A stretch of 40,459 bases of DNA from contig CAZDIA010000028.1 in NCBI GenBank assembly GCA_964505385.1, forward strand, positions 1-40,459. The letters run 5' to 3'. The position numbers and the translations under genes are program-made. Source of the stretch: SLJN01 sp964505385. GTDB taxonomy: Bacteria > Bacteroidota > Rhodothermia > Balneolales > Natronogracilivirgulaceae. The notes beneath the pieces were generated by a model. The model was not told the DNA's origin and ran no database searches. It saw only the letters and a list, made by a program, of their open reading frames with translations. Below are positions 8,301 to 15,634 of this stretch, one piece after another. Within the stretch, counting starts at the first letter, position 1; each line of letters opens with the position of its first letter.

Positions 8301-8855
8301 CATTATGAGTCACAAATCAACGATTTAAAAGAAGCTGAGGAAAAGTTACAGGATACCATTCAGGAGATTAACGATACAGCCCGCGATCGCTTTAATGAGA
8401 CCTTTGAAAAGATTCGTGTGAATTTCCAGAAAGTGTTCAATACATTGTTTCAGGAAGGTGACATTTGTGACTTGAAGATTGATGATGAAGGGCTTGAAGA
8501 TCCGCTGGAAGCAAAAATTGAGATTGTCGCCAATCCGAGAGGCAAGCGACCGAGTGTAATCGAACAGCTTTCAGGCGGAGAAAAAACACTCACCGCTATC
8601 GCGTTGCTGTTTGCGATTTATCTGGTAAAGCCTTCTCCATTCTGCATTCTTGATGAGGTTGATGCACCGCTTGATGATCACAACATAGAACGATTTACCA
8701 ATTTGCTGCGTGAATTTAGTGAGGACACCCAGTTTGTGGTCATTACTCATAACAAAAAAACCATGGAAAAAGCTGAGATGATGTACGGCGTAACCATGCC
8801 CGAAACCGGCGTGTCCAAACTTGTAGGCGTCCGGCTTGATGAAGTAGCAGCATAA
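5343..8855 (+). CDS. smc: Chromosome segregation ATPase SMC
   Basis: SMC dimers form the bacterial condensin that compacts and segregates the chromosome. The 1170-residue product has the full architecture: Walker A GPNGCGKSN at 31-39, long E/K/Q-rich coiled coils (about 170-497 and 655-1000), and a globular hinge (about 498-650). The ABC signature LSGGEKTLTA begins at about residue 1076, and Walker B (CILDEVDAPLDDHN) lies just downstream. It is a complete protein of normal family length. The scpA and scpB partners are not in the window. Confidence 0.97.
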   Translation: MYLSELELQGFKSFTQKTRVKFDTGITAIVGPNGCGKSNIVDALRWALGEQKASLLRSANMTNVIFNGTAKRKALGMAEVSVTIVNSRGILPTEFSDVTITRRLYRSGESEYLLNKAPCRLKDIIDLFMDTGMGAGAYSVIELKMVEEILNDKNNDRRRLFEEAAGITKYKERKKQTLRKLEATRNDLQRVDDILFEVRKKTRSLQTQAQKAERARNYETELRQLELASGKQQHQELSDQLQPIHEQITQARTDQENQESKINELEQAHENAQQKILELEKELSEAQQNLNRVSGKYKETQTGISYKQQHIENQRETIRQYEEDIVQAEKEIKELKQDGREAEQMLGKAKEQLKEQQASYDKLKKQLEEVNQSVEEVREELEETNRAYEEQKSNISELQEERIRIQSQIESSRNQKERAEKEIEDKNERIRRQTEQQEEFSEKLKQAEKKLADAEKQVDQARSDREHINGEQNQIKDELRSLKSRRDAIDSELKLLKRIAGSNEALPPSFQFLNEYKSEFKILRPLSEVFTSQRKYAVALEAALGEACNYVIVENRSEAEKAAQLLKSEEQGKATFIPLSELQAEFSVDENSLYHLVNCDPEFESLRQLFLGNVHLADDLNNKENHTNGKISVTLEGDLITREGFLVSGSSDKHEGMRVGLQDRLTELEKNREKVDHEIDDHEDKIEDLQRRYDQIDLNTKIREAREAEETLRKLQSQQTSGEAQFEVYKTGIEEQKQFIEETENSIRESEKKLSELEPRNEELQKQLQEIISRQESLKSKLREREENQKRVQQSFSDAQLKNQELQNEVENFERDIERSAQGVEQVKERLQKRADTASQGKDTILQKQEEIKEARESLESLSEQQEQARQEVEEAEAKTSKQRGQINQLEQDLKDQRNKKEKTLSLLHRLEMEKNRIEMERNNLVDHIWQNYGLTIDQIEEDLPEDVTLQQAREKIATLKQRLNNIGTVNPLAIEEYEEEKERMEHYESQINDLKEAEEKLQDTIQEINDTARDRFNETFEKIRVNFQKVFNTLFQEGDICDLKIDDEGLEDPLEAKIEIVANPRGKRPSVIEQLSGGEKTLTAIALLFAIYLVKPSPFCILDEVDAPLDDHNIERFTNLLREFSEDTQFVVITHNKKTMEKAEMMYGVTMPETGVSKLVGVRLDEVAA

Positions 8856-8862
8856 ATCCCGG

Positions 8863-8890
8863 TCAACGATTTGTTAGTTTTTATCGTTGA
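8863..8890. repeat. Inverted repeat between smc and ispH
   Basis: TCAACGAT (8863-8870) is followed by a 12-nt T-rich spacer and ATCGTTGA (8883-8890), a perfect 8-bp inverted repeat. No T-run follows on the plus strand, so it is not a canonical terminator. It may be an operator or attenuator between smc and ispH. Confidence 0.3.
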
Positions 8891-8950
8891 ACAAACGAAA
8901 CCAATACTATAGACTTACAAACCATCGCTGATTGAGATAATTTTCCGCAA

Positions 8951-10195
8951 ATGCGTAAAAAGTTTGAAATACCCAACATGTATGAGTCTCAAATCATCAA
9001 AAAGGTGAAAGAGGCTCGCCAGATTACCGACCCTAAGAAAAAAGATGCTTCCCCGACACTTGTCGATTTCGGCCCTGTCCGTTTTCTGGTACCCCGGCAT
9101 TTCGGTTTCTGCTATGGAGTTGAAAATGCAATTGATATCGCCTATCGCACAGTAGAGCAGAATCCGGATAAAAATATATATCTGCTCAGCGAGATGATCC
9201 ATAACCCTACCGTAAACTCGGATTTACTTAACAAGGGTGTTGAATTTCTGTTTGAAACTGATGGATCTGAGCGAGTTCCCATCTCTTCCTTATCCCGCGA
9301 TGATATCGTAATTGTGCCGGCATTCGGCACAACCGTTGAAATTCAGCAACAACTCGAATCCAAAGGGATTGACCCTTACCAATATGATACGACCTGCCCG
9401 TTTGTTGAAAAAGTTTGGAAAAGGGGAAGGCAACTTGGCAAAAAAGGCAATACTCTGGTAATTCACGGCAAATACCGGCATGAAGAAACCCGGGCCACGT
9501 TTTCGCATACGGCACAAAACGCACCCTGTGTTGTGGTTTTGAATCCTGATGAAGCCGCCCGCCTCGCTGATTACATGTTGGAAAAACGCCCTGTTGAAGA
9601 GTTTTACGAAGAATTCAAAAACAAGTGTACCGAGGGATTTGATCCCCGGGTTGATCTGGAAAAGTTCGGCGTGATCAACCAAACGACGATGCTTGCTACG
9701 GAAACCAAAGAGGTGATGCAGGTGCTGAAAGAAGCTGCAATAGAAAAATATGGTGAAGCCAACATTGATCAGCATTTTGCAGAAACTTCCGACACTTTAT
9801 GTTATGCCACTAATGAAAATCAGTCGGCTACGTACGGCTTGCTCGAATCTGATGCCGACCTGGCTGTTGTAGTGGGTGGGTATAACTCATCCAATACCAT
9901 GCATCTTGTGGAATTACTCGAATCAAAATTCCCGACCTATCACGTTAGGGATGCCGGCGAGATTCTCTCAAGTCGGGAAATACGTCATTTTAATCAGTGG
10001 GATAAAGAAATAAAGGTGACCGAAAACTGGCTTCCACAATCTCAGCCCATTACCGTTGCATTAACCTCAGGCGCCTCCTGTCCGGATGCTCTGGTTGATG
10101 AGGTTCTTCTGGAATTCCTTTCATTTTATGACAATACAACTCCGGTATCAGAAGCGCTGAAACCATTTGCCGAACAAAACCCTGAACTTACCTGA
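8951..10195 (+). CDS. ispH: 4-hydroxy-3-methylbut-2-enyl diphosphate reductase (long form)
   Basis: IspH is the last MEP-pathway enzyme, reducing HMBPP to IPP and DMAPP with an oxygen-sensitive 4Fe-4S cluster. Three conserved cluster cysteines are visible: C54 (FGFCYGVENA), C149 (TTCPFVEKVW) and C284 (DTLCYATNEN). VVGGYNSSNT and TSGASCPDAL are also present. At 414 residues it is about 100 longer than the E. coli type. It carries the EGFDPRVDLEKFGVINQTTM segment I associate with cyanobacterial/plant-type IspH. It follows smc by 95 nt. Confidence 0.95.
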   Translation: MRKKFEIPNMYESQIIKKVKEARQITDPKKKDASPTLVDFGPVRFLVPRHFGFCYGVENAIDIAYRTVEQNPDKNIYLLSEMIHNPTVNSDLLNKGVEFLFETDGSERVPISSLSRDDIVIVPAFGTTVEIQQQLESKGIDPYQYDTTCPFVEKVWKRGRQLGKKGNTLVIHGKYRHEETRATFSHTAQNAPCVVVLNPDEAARLADYMLEKRPVEEFYEEFKNKCTEGFDPRVDLEKFGVINQTTMLATETKEVMQVLKEAAIEKYGEANIDQHFAETSDTLCYATNENQSATYGLLESDADLAVVVGGYNSSNTMHLVELLESKFPTYHVRDAGEILSSREIRHFNQWDKEIKVTENWLPQSQPITVALTSGASCPDALVDEVLLEFLSFYDNTTPVSEALKPFAEQNPELT

Positions 10196-10207
10196 CAGGC
10201 TGTTTTT

Positions 10208-11209
10208 TTAATCATTGACTACCAGGTAATAACTCACCCTGCGCGGCTGATGATTACGAAGCTGTAAATTGGGACCCTCTACCGCCTGTGTGATTTCTGG
10301 TGCAACCGAGCCTGTTGTATCATCTTCGATATCATTGTAATCTACATGGGCCTCAAAAGGGTTTGATTCACGGATTTGCTCATATTCTTTGAGCGGCACA
10401 CGAAAAGTTACGGTTATATCAGGCGGACTGAAACGCACACTGCGATTTGCCGGAATTCCGGTTACTTCCACAGGAATACTCACCTGTTCCTCGGTAAACT
10501 CATCAACGCCGGCCTCTAACCTTGCTGTATGCTGCTCAAGGCTCAATAGCTCATCCGGCTTTTTAATTTCCAGCTCCTTATCAATATCCTCTCTTATATC
10601 TGTGAACTCATATCGTTCAGTGGTCAACTCAGAATATGAATCAACAAGTGATTGCGCTCCATAAATGGTAACACTATCCGGTGTAATAACGGGTTCGGAG
10701 ATAAAATCAAACTGCCTCCGGAAGGAATATTCTACATCAGGATTTACAGGGACGTTTCTGGAAGTGAGCTCTTCCAGTTGTATCTCCAGATTAGAAGGCT
10801 GTACATCCTGAACGGAAATATCCTGAAACATATTCATCCTCGCTTCTACTAATTCCATGATATCAATCTGCTCAGAGTCCGGGTTAATTGTAAGATGCGG
10901 TGGGTTACTATAGATGTTGAGTAAATTCCACCCTTCTCCCGATATGTTGACTTCTATGTATTCCGGCGGCTCTTCAACCAAAGCGTATTCATCATCAACC
11001 TCAGAGATACTTAACGGCATATTAATAGTAATGGAAAACTGCTGGCCAAGATTGACTAACAACCATAATCCAAGTGCAATTACGATGGATACGATGAAAA
11101 CAACTACCTTTTCGGTGCGTGGGAAAACTAATCTCCTCGCTGAATCCGGTTTCACCCGGTTATCGCTTTTAAATATTCGCCGCCAGATATTTAAATTTTC
11201 AGAACTCAT
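10208..11209 (-). CDS. YbbR-domain membrane protein (CdaR-like)
   Basis: The 333-residue product has a basic cytoplasmic N-terminus, one membrane segment at about residues 34-53 (VVVFIVSIVIALGLWLLVNL) and an extracytoplasmic part of repeated beta-rich units. Those units contain recurring V-P-V and V-x-V-x-G-P patterns typical of YbbR repeats. In Firmicutes the YbbR protein CdaR controls the diadenylate cyclase CdaA. No cyclase gene is in this window, so that role is not shown here. It starts 10 nt after the DUF721 gene and converges on ispH. Confidence 0.75.
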   Translation of the reverse strand: MSSENLNIWRRIFKSDNRVKPDSARRLVFPRTEKVVVFIVSIVIALGLWLLVNLGQQFSITINMPLSISEVDDEYALVEEPPEYIEVNISGEGWNLLNIYSNPPHLTINPDSEQIDIMELVEARMNMFQDISVQDVQPSNLEIQLEELTSRNVPVNPDVEYSFRRQFDFISEPVITPDSVTIYGAQSLVDSYSELTTERYEFTDIREDIDKELEIKKPDELLSLEQHTARLEAGVDEFTEEQVSIPVEVTGIPANRSVRFSPPDITVTFRVPLKEYEQIRESNPFEAHVDYNDIEDDTTGSVAPEITQAVEGPNLQLRNHQPRRVSYYLVVND

Positions 11210-11219
11210 TCTACATCAT

Positions 11220-11516
11220 TCAGGATAATACTCTAATTTCCTCAACTACATCATCTTTTACTGACTCGTTCAGCTTTTTACGTATTCGGTATCTCTGTGA
11301 GTGCAACTCATGTCTCCAGCCGGGATTAGATACGTGTACGATCAACTTTCCCCCCTTAAAATACATCTCCTGCACCTGTCCGGCCATCAGCTTGCCCACT
11401 ACTATGGGAAACCGGGATAAAATCATCCCCCGCTTCAACTCTTTTTTGTATGGATAGGATTCGACAAAATCATCAATAACCTTGCCAATTTTCTTCGGTT
11501 TGTTGCTATATGCCAT
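11220..11516 (-). CDS. DUF721 / DciA-like protein
   Basis: This 98-residue basic protein fits the DUF721 family: an N-terminal helical stretch (KKIGKVIDDFVESYPYKKEL), then a small alpha/beta part with GGKLIVHVSNPGWRHELH and a C-terminal RKKLNESV helix. DUF721 proteins include DciA, the ancestral DnaB-helicase loader or operator, and often lie near recF or dnaA. Here recF is directly upstream on the same strand and dnaA is about 7 kb away, which supports a DNA-replication role. It is co-transcribed with the YbbR gene. Confidence 0.75.
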   Translation of the reverse strand: MAYSNKPKKIGKVIDDFVESYPYKKELKRGMILSRFPIVVGKLMAGQVQEMYFKGGKLIVHVSNPGWRHELHSQRYRIRKKLNESVKDDVVEEIRVLS

Positions 11517-11556
11517 ACTCAGCAGAATATTTGTAAATGCATCACAGGGCGCTTTG

Positions 11557-11564
11557 CAAATTTA
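11557..11564 (-). promoter_or_regulatory. Candidate -7 element for the DUF721-YbbR operon
   Basis: Read on the minus strand this is TAAATTTG, an exact match to the Bacteroidota -7 consensus TAnnTTTG, about 40 nt before the DUF721 start. No clear TTG -33 element lies at the usual spacing, so the call is tentative. Confidence 0.35.
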
Positions 11565-11670
11565 TCTTTTAGTTATTACAACGCTAAGATATACAGATAT
11601 GTGCACGACTGTAAATGAAAATTAAGAGAAGGTATTGCACTTTTAGTCATTCCAAAGATTTTTATCTTCA

Positions 11671-11828
11671 AGCACCAATAGCCAAATATTCAAATCTCAA
11701 ATTACAAAATACAAATAAGGACCAACCTCCAATTACCAAAACCTTAAACAAGTTGCCAGGTACCCTTTGGGTCATTGATTATTGATTATTGGAACTTATT
11801 TGCTATTTGGAGCTTGTTATTTACGAAC
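11671..11828. repeat. Imperfect inverted-repeat element between recF and the DUF721 gene
   Basis: The 378-nt gap 11517-11894 holds no gene. A left A-rich arm (11671-11722, built of repeated CAAAT-type words) is roughly complementary to a right arm (11774-11828, with ATTTGCTATTTGGAGCTTG). The right arm also contains a short tandem of TTGATTA. This looks like an interspersed intergenic repeat rather than a gene. It separates recF from the DUF721-YbbR unit. Confidence 0.45.
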
Positions 11829-11894
11829 CGTTTCTTGATAAACCTCTATTTTTTTACCTAAAAATGGCAGAATTGAAGTTTTAAGCATCTAATA

Positions 11895-13031
11895 TCACCA
11901 ACTTAGTGGCCGTGCTTTTCCGTCCTCAATGCTCCAGGCTTTTGATGATTTTTCATCCTTCGGGATCAGTGGAAACAGGGTATCCGGGTTCGCGGCAGTA
12001 ATAAACGTCTGCGCTTTATGTGCAAGCAGCATCCGAATGAAAATTGAAGTTTTTTCCGGGTCGAGATCTCCAAATACATCATCCAAAAGCAAAATGGGCA
12101 GGTCATCCAGCTCATCGGCATATAGTGCAAGTTGAGCAAGTTTTAAGGATAGTGCGAAAGTACGATGTTGACCCTGAGATCCGTACTTTCTAACCTCTAA
12201 ATCATCAAGTTTAAACACCACCTCGTCGCGATGCGGGCCTACGAGCGTCAACTCTCGTTCAAACTCCCGCTCTTCGTTTTCTTTCAGCTTATTTTTGTAC
12301 TGCTCTTTGAGTTCATCAGCCGAAAGCTCCCCCGGCTCGTCCACAAAGGTATTATATAAAAAGTTGGGCTGCTGATTCATCCCGGCCATCTCGCTGAATG
12401 CTTGCCGGAGATATCCGGAAAATTTCATCAACATTGCCGATCGTTTAGCAACAATCTCCGCACCCAGCTCGATGAGTTTATAATCCCAGGGATCAAGCTG
12501 AATTGCTCTGCTGTGAGGATCTTTTAACATACTCAGAATTCGGTTCCGCTGCTTTACAACTCTGCGGTATTCCACCAAATCCTTTAAATATGTACGCGAC
12601 AATTGACTTATCATGGAATCCAAAAACGATCTTCGCTCAGCAGGGCCGCCCGCTGTAAGCTTTTTATCATCCGGCGCAAGGGATACAACCGGTACCATCC
12701 CAATTAAATCTGAAATCCGGTCGAGCGGACCATCATTTACTTTAATCATCTTGCCTTCCCCGCGGCGGTAGGCGCAATCCACCGTAAATTGAGATCGAAT
12801 CTGCCCCTTAAAATCTCCTTTTAACATAAAACCCTGATGCCCCTGACGCACGGCATACCAGTCAGACGGGTGAACAAAGCTCCGGCTCATACACAAGTAA
12901 TGAATTGCATCAAGAATATTGGTTTTACCGGCTCCGTTTGGCCCAACCAGCAGATTTACATTGTCACCCCATTCGAGCTTTGTATGCTCATGGTTTCTGA
13001 ATGCGAATATTTCGAGTCGGGTATTCAGCAT
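11895..13031 (-). CDS. recF: DNA replication and repair protein RecF
   Basis: RecF is an SMC-like ATPase that helps load RecA at single-strand gaps with RecO and RecR. The 378-residue product has Walker A GPNGAGKT at residues 30-37 and the RecF motif VSLAPDDKKLTAGGPAERRS. LTLVGPHRDEV, the ABC signature KYGSQGQHRT and Walker B PILLLDDVFGDLD follow. Length is normal for the family. It is downstream of eno but separated by eno's terminator, so it probably has its own promoter. Confidence 0.96.
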   Translation of the reverse strand: MLNTRLEIFAFRNHEHTKLEWGDNVNLLVGPNGAGKTNILDAIHYLCMSRSFVHPSDWYAVRQGHQGFMLKGDFKGQIRSQFTVDCAYRRGEGKMIKVNDGPLDRISDLIGMVPVVSLAPDDKKLTAGGPAERRSFLDSMISQLSRTYLKDLVEYRRVVKQRNRILSMLKDPHSRAIQLDPWDYKLIELGAEIVAKRSAMLMKFSGYLRQAFSEMAGMNQQPNFLYNTFVDEPGELSADELKEQYKNKLKENEEREFERELTLVGPHRDEVVFKLDDLEVRKYGSQGQHRTFALSLKLAQLALYADELDDLPILLLDDVFGDLDPEKTSIFIRMLLAHKAQTFITAANPDTLFPLIPKDEKSSKAWSIEDGKARPLSW

Positions 13032-13074
13032 CTGAATTAAACTGCACAGCTAAATGAATAATTTGCCGGACGAA

Positions 13075-13113
13075 AGAAAAAAGGGGAAACGACTTAAAGC
13101 CGATTCCCCTTTT
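13075..13113 (-). terminator. Intrinsic terminator of eno
   Basis: On the minus strand a 10-bp stem (AAAAGGGGAA with TTCCCCTTTT; plus-strand arms 13079-13088 and 13104-13113) runs straight into a T-rich tract. It lies 34 nt beyond the eno stop and upstream of recF. Confidence 0.8.
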
Positions 13114-13146
13114 GTTTCAACTCGTATTGGATGATTACCTTCGTAA

Positions 13147-14430
13147 TCACACATGAAATACATCTCGGCCGAGATACAATGCGCTATCACCAAGTTGCTC
13201 TTCGATGCGCAGCAGTTGATTGTATTTGGCCATACGGTCGGTACGGCTCATCGAACCGGTTTTGATTTGCCCGGCGTTGGTTGCTACCGCAAGATCGGCA
13301 ATGGTGGTATCTTCTGTTTCACCGGACCGGTGTGATATGACCGAGGTATAACCGTTTTTATGAGCCATTTCAATAGCATCCAGAGTTTCGGTCAGTGTTC
13401 CGATCTGATTTACTTTAATCAGGATGGAATTGGCTACATCCATATCGATACCCTGAGCAAGACGATCGGTATTGGTAACGAACAGATCATCACCAACAAG
13501 CTGAACTTTGTCACCGATTGCGGCTGTAAGTTTTTGCCAGCCCTCCCAATCATCTTCAAACATGCCATCTTCGATTGAAATGATCGGATATTTTTCAACC
13601 CAATTCTTCCAATAGTCAGCCATTTCATCGGGAGTAAGTATGGAACCATCGCTCCATTTGAGTTCATAAACGCCTTTTTCCTGATTATAAAACTCACTGG
13701 CAGCAGGATCGAGAGCCAGCAAAATGTCATCACCCGGCTTATATCCGGCTTTTTCTACCGCTTCAAGAATTACTTCGATCGCTTCCTCATTGTTTTTAAG
13801 GTTGGGCGCAAAGCCACCTTCATCACCAACCGTAGTATTATATCCGCGGCTGCTCAGTACTTTTTTCAGGTGATGAAAAATTTCTGATCCCATGCGTATC
13901 GAGCCGGCAAATGTTTCCGCTCCTGTAGGCATGATCATAAACTCCTGGAAGTCAACGCTGTTATCTGCATGGGAGCCGCCGTTGATGATATTCATCATCG
14001 GAACGGGAAGCACTTTACTGTTAACTCCACCTACATACCGCCAAAACGGAAGGTTTAAAGAATTTGAGGCGGCATCAGCAGCCGCAAGAGAAACTCCAAG
14101 AAGGGCATTTGCTCCAAGCTTGGACTTATTTTCGGTTCCATCGAGATCGAGCAGTAAATTATCTAACTCAACCTGATTGTATACATTAACACCAAATAAT
14201 TCATCCGCAATTGTTGAATTAACACTTTCTACAGCTTTAGTCACCCCTTTCCCGTGGTAAGAATCACCGCCGTCTCTAAGTTCAACGGCTTCATGATCAC
14301 CAGTGGAAGCACCGGAAGGAACAGCAGCCCTTCCCATAATACCATCTTCCAGAATTACATCCACTTCAATTGTGGGGTTTCCTCTTGAATCAAATACTTG
14401 TCGGGCAATAATTTCGTCAATAATAGCCAT
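13147..14430 (-). CDS. eno: Enolase
   Basis: Enolase converts 2-phosphoglycerate to phosphoenolpyruvate in glycolysis, using Mg2+. The 427-residue product is complete: ARQVFDSRGNPTIEVDV at the start, the PSGASTGDHEAVELRDG loop, INGGSHADN, VGDEGGFAPN, the metal-site LVGDDLFVTN and SHRSGETEDTTIADLAVA. All expected catalytic segments are intact and the length is typical. It is monocistronic, with its own terminator and a 236-nt divergent promoter region shared with the HAD gene. Confidence 0.98.
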   Translation of the reverse strand: MAIIDEIIARQVFDSRGNPTIEVDVILEDGIMGRAAVPSGASTGDHEAVELRDGGDSYHGKGVTKAVESVNSTIADELFGVNVYNQVELDNLLLDLDGTENKSKLGANALLGVSLAAADAASNSLNLPFWRYVGGVNSKVLPVPMMNIINGGSHADNSVDFQEFMIMPTGAETFAGSIRMGSEIFHHLKKVLSSRGYNTTVGDEGGFAPNLKNNEEAIEVILEAVEKAGYKPGDDILLALDPAASEFYNQEKGVYELKWSDGSILTPDEMADYWKNWVEKYPIISIEDGMFEDDWEGWQKLTAAIGDKVQLVGDDLFVTNTDRLAQGIDMDVANSILIKVNQIGTLTETLDAIEMAHKNGYTSVISHRSGETEDTTIADLAVATNAGQIKTGSMSRTDRMAKYNQLLRIEEQLGDSALYLGRDVFHV

Positions 14431-14505
14431 GGTTTTAATTGTTTCTGTGTGTTTGGAAATTTTATCGCTGTAAAGTACGACACTTTAATGAAAACCGGAA
14501 GTAAA

Positions 14506-14537
14506 AAACACTTATTTACCATAATTTCTAAGTGTTT
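14506..14537. promoter_or_regulatory. Operator-like inverted repeat between eno and the HAD gene
   Basis: AAACACTTA (14506-14514), 14 bases, then TAAGTGTTT (14529-14537) form a perfect 9-bp inverted repeat in the divergent promoter region, about 75 nt upstream of eno. It could be a regulator site for eno, the HAD gene or both. The regulator is unknown. Confidence 0.35.
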
Positions 14538-14666
14538 ACCCGTTTTAAATATGTTGATTTTTTTTACCAGCCACGAATCGCCTTATATTTAACTAAGCTT
14601 AGAATGGAGGGTAAGATTTACAGCATTGCAACTCCTCCGGTTATTTGATTATAAAAGTATTTAACT

Positions 14667-15380
14667 ATGCCCGATCGCACTAAACTATTACTCCTCTTTG
14701 ATATTGACGGTACTCTTCTGCAAGTCAACGGCAAAATGAATCATAAAATACTCGCCGACGCCCTGGCCGCATGTGGTGTAGACGGAACTCCGATTTTCAA
14801 TGAACGATTTGCAGGAAGAACTGACCGTGACATTTTCCTCTCTTTGCCGGGTGTAGTTCCGGAACTTTTTGATGACATCAAGAAAGAATATTCCTATTTG
14901 ATGGAAAACAATCTATCCGAATCGGATATTAGGGTTATACCGGGAGTAGAAAAATGTCTTCAGTATCTCAAAAACGAGGGGTATGCTATGGGATTAATCA
15001 CCGGTAACTGTCGTGATGCAGCTTACACCAAACTCAACAAGGCGGGACTTGGCCACTATTTTGCTTCCGGAGGGTTTGGCGATCTCCATGAAGACCGAAA
15101 CTACCTGCCTCAATTGGCCCGAACTTCAAGTTCAGAATATTTTGGCTACGCATTCAATCCGGAAGAAACTTTTATCATAGGTGATACGCCCAATGATATC
15201 AGATGTGCAAGGCACGCCTCTTCACACGCAATTGCCGTTTCGACCGGAATATATTCCCATGAGGAGCTTGCCGCTCACAATCCCGACCTGCTGCTCTCTT
15301 CTCTTGAACACCCTGAAAACTGGTTGACCGATTACATAAACGAGCATCAGCTAAACAGCTCATCTGGCAGAAGTGACTGA
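14667..15380 (+). CDS. HAD-superfamily hydrolase (phosphoglycolate-phosphatase-like)
   Basis: This is a cytosolic HAD phosphatase of 237 residues. Motif I is LLFDIDGTLL with nucleophile D12 and acid D14. Motif II is in GLITGNC and motif IV is the metal-binding IIGDTPNDIRCA. The helical cap between motifs I and II (FAGRTDRDIFLSLPG) is like that of Gph-type phosphatases acting on small phosphorylated metabolites. The substrate cannot be decided from sequence. It is divergent from eno and followed by a repeat region. Confidence 0.85.
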   Translation: MPDRTKLLLLFDIDGTLLQVNGKMNHKILADALAACGVDGTPIFNERFAGRTDRDIFLSLPGVVPELFDDIKKEYSYLMENNLSESDIRVIPGVEKCLQYLKNEGYAMGLITGNCRDAAYTKLNKAGLGHYFASGGFGDLHEDRNYLPQLARTSSSEYFGYAFNPEETFIIGDTPNDIRCARHASSHAIAVSTGIYSHEELAAHNPDLLLSSLEHPENWLTDYINEHQLNSSSGRSD

Positions 15381-15401
15381 TTTGACAGCCTCTGGTTGGT
15401 T

Positions 15402-15567
15402 CTTTTCGTTTGTCGTTCGCTTTTACTCGTTCGTCGTTTCTCGCTCCTGATAGCCGGTTGTTACTGTATATATCTGTCACTGGTGGTTCTACATCCCCCG
15501 CATCCGCGCACTGTTTGTTTGTCCTAATATCACGAACGACAAACGACTAACGAAAAACGAGTAAAAG
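15402..15567. repeat. Inverted TCGTT-rich repeat pair
   Basis: The left arm (15402-15443) is composed of TCGTTTGTCGTTCG and CTTTTACTCGTT words. The right arm (15532-15567) contains their reverse complements (CGAACGACAAACGA, AACGAGTAAAAG). About 90 nt separate the arms. It lies between convergent genes (HAD and the outer-membrane protein) and looks like an interspersed palindromic repeat. Confidence 0.55.
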
Positions 15568-15634
15568 ACCGCTACCCGCAAAATCTGATAATACTCATCT
15601 CACTCAGAAATAATTCTGCAGCGATCTCCCCTGT

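Noticed and set aside
9290..9775. Antisense ORF (161 codons) in ispH
   Set aside because: Opposite a clear enzyme gene; no motif or plausible start context.
10190..10212. Terminator after ispH (CAGGCTG followed by T-run)
   Set aside because: The T-run is present but I could not find a convincing stem of adequate length.
15199..15480. 93-codon minus-strand ORF over the HAD gene end
   Set aside because: Half overlaps a confident HAD gene and half is the TCGTT repeat.
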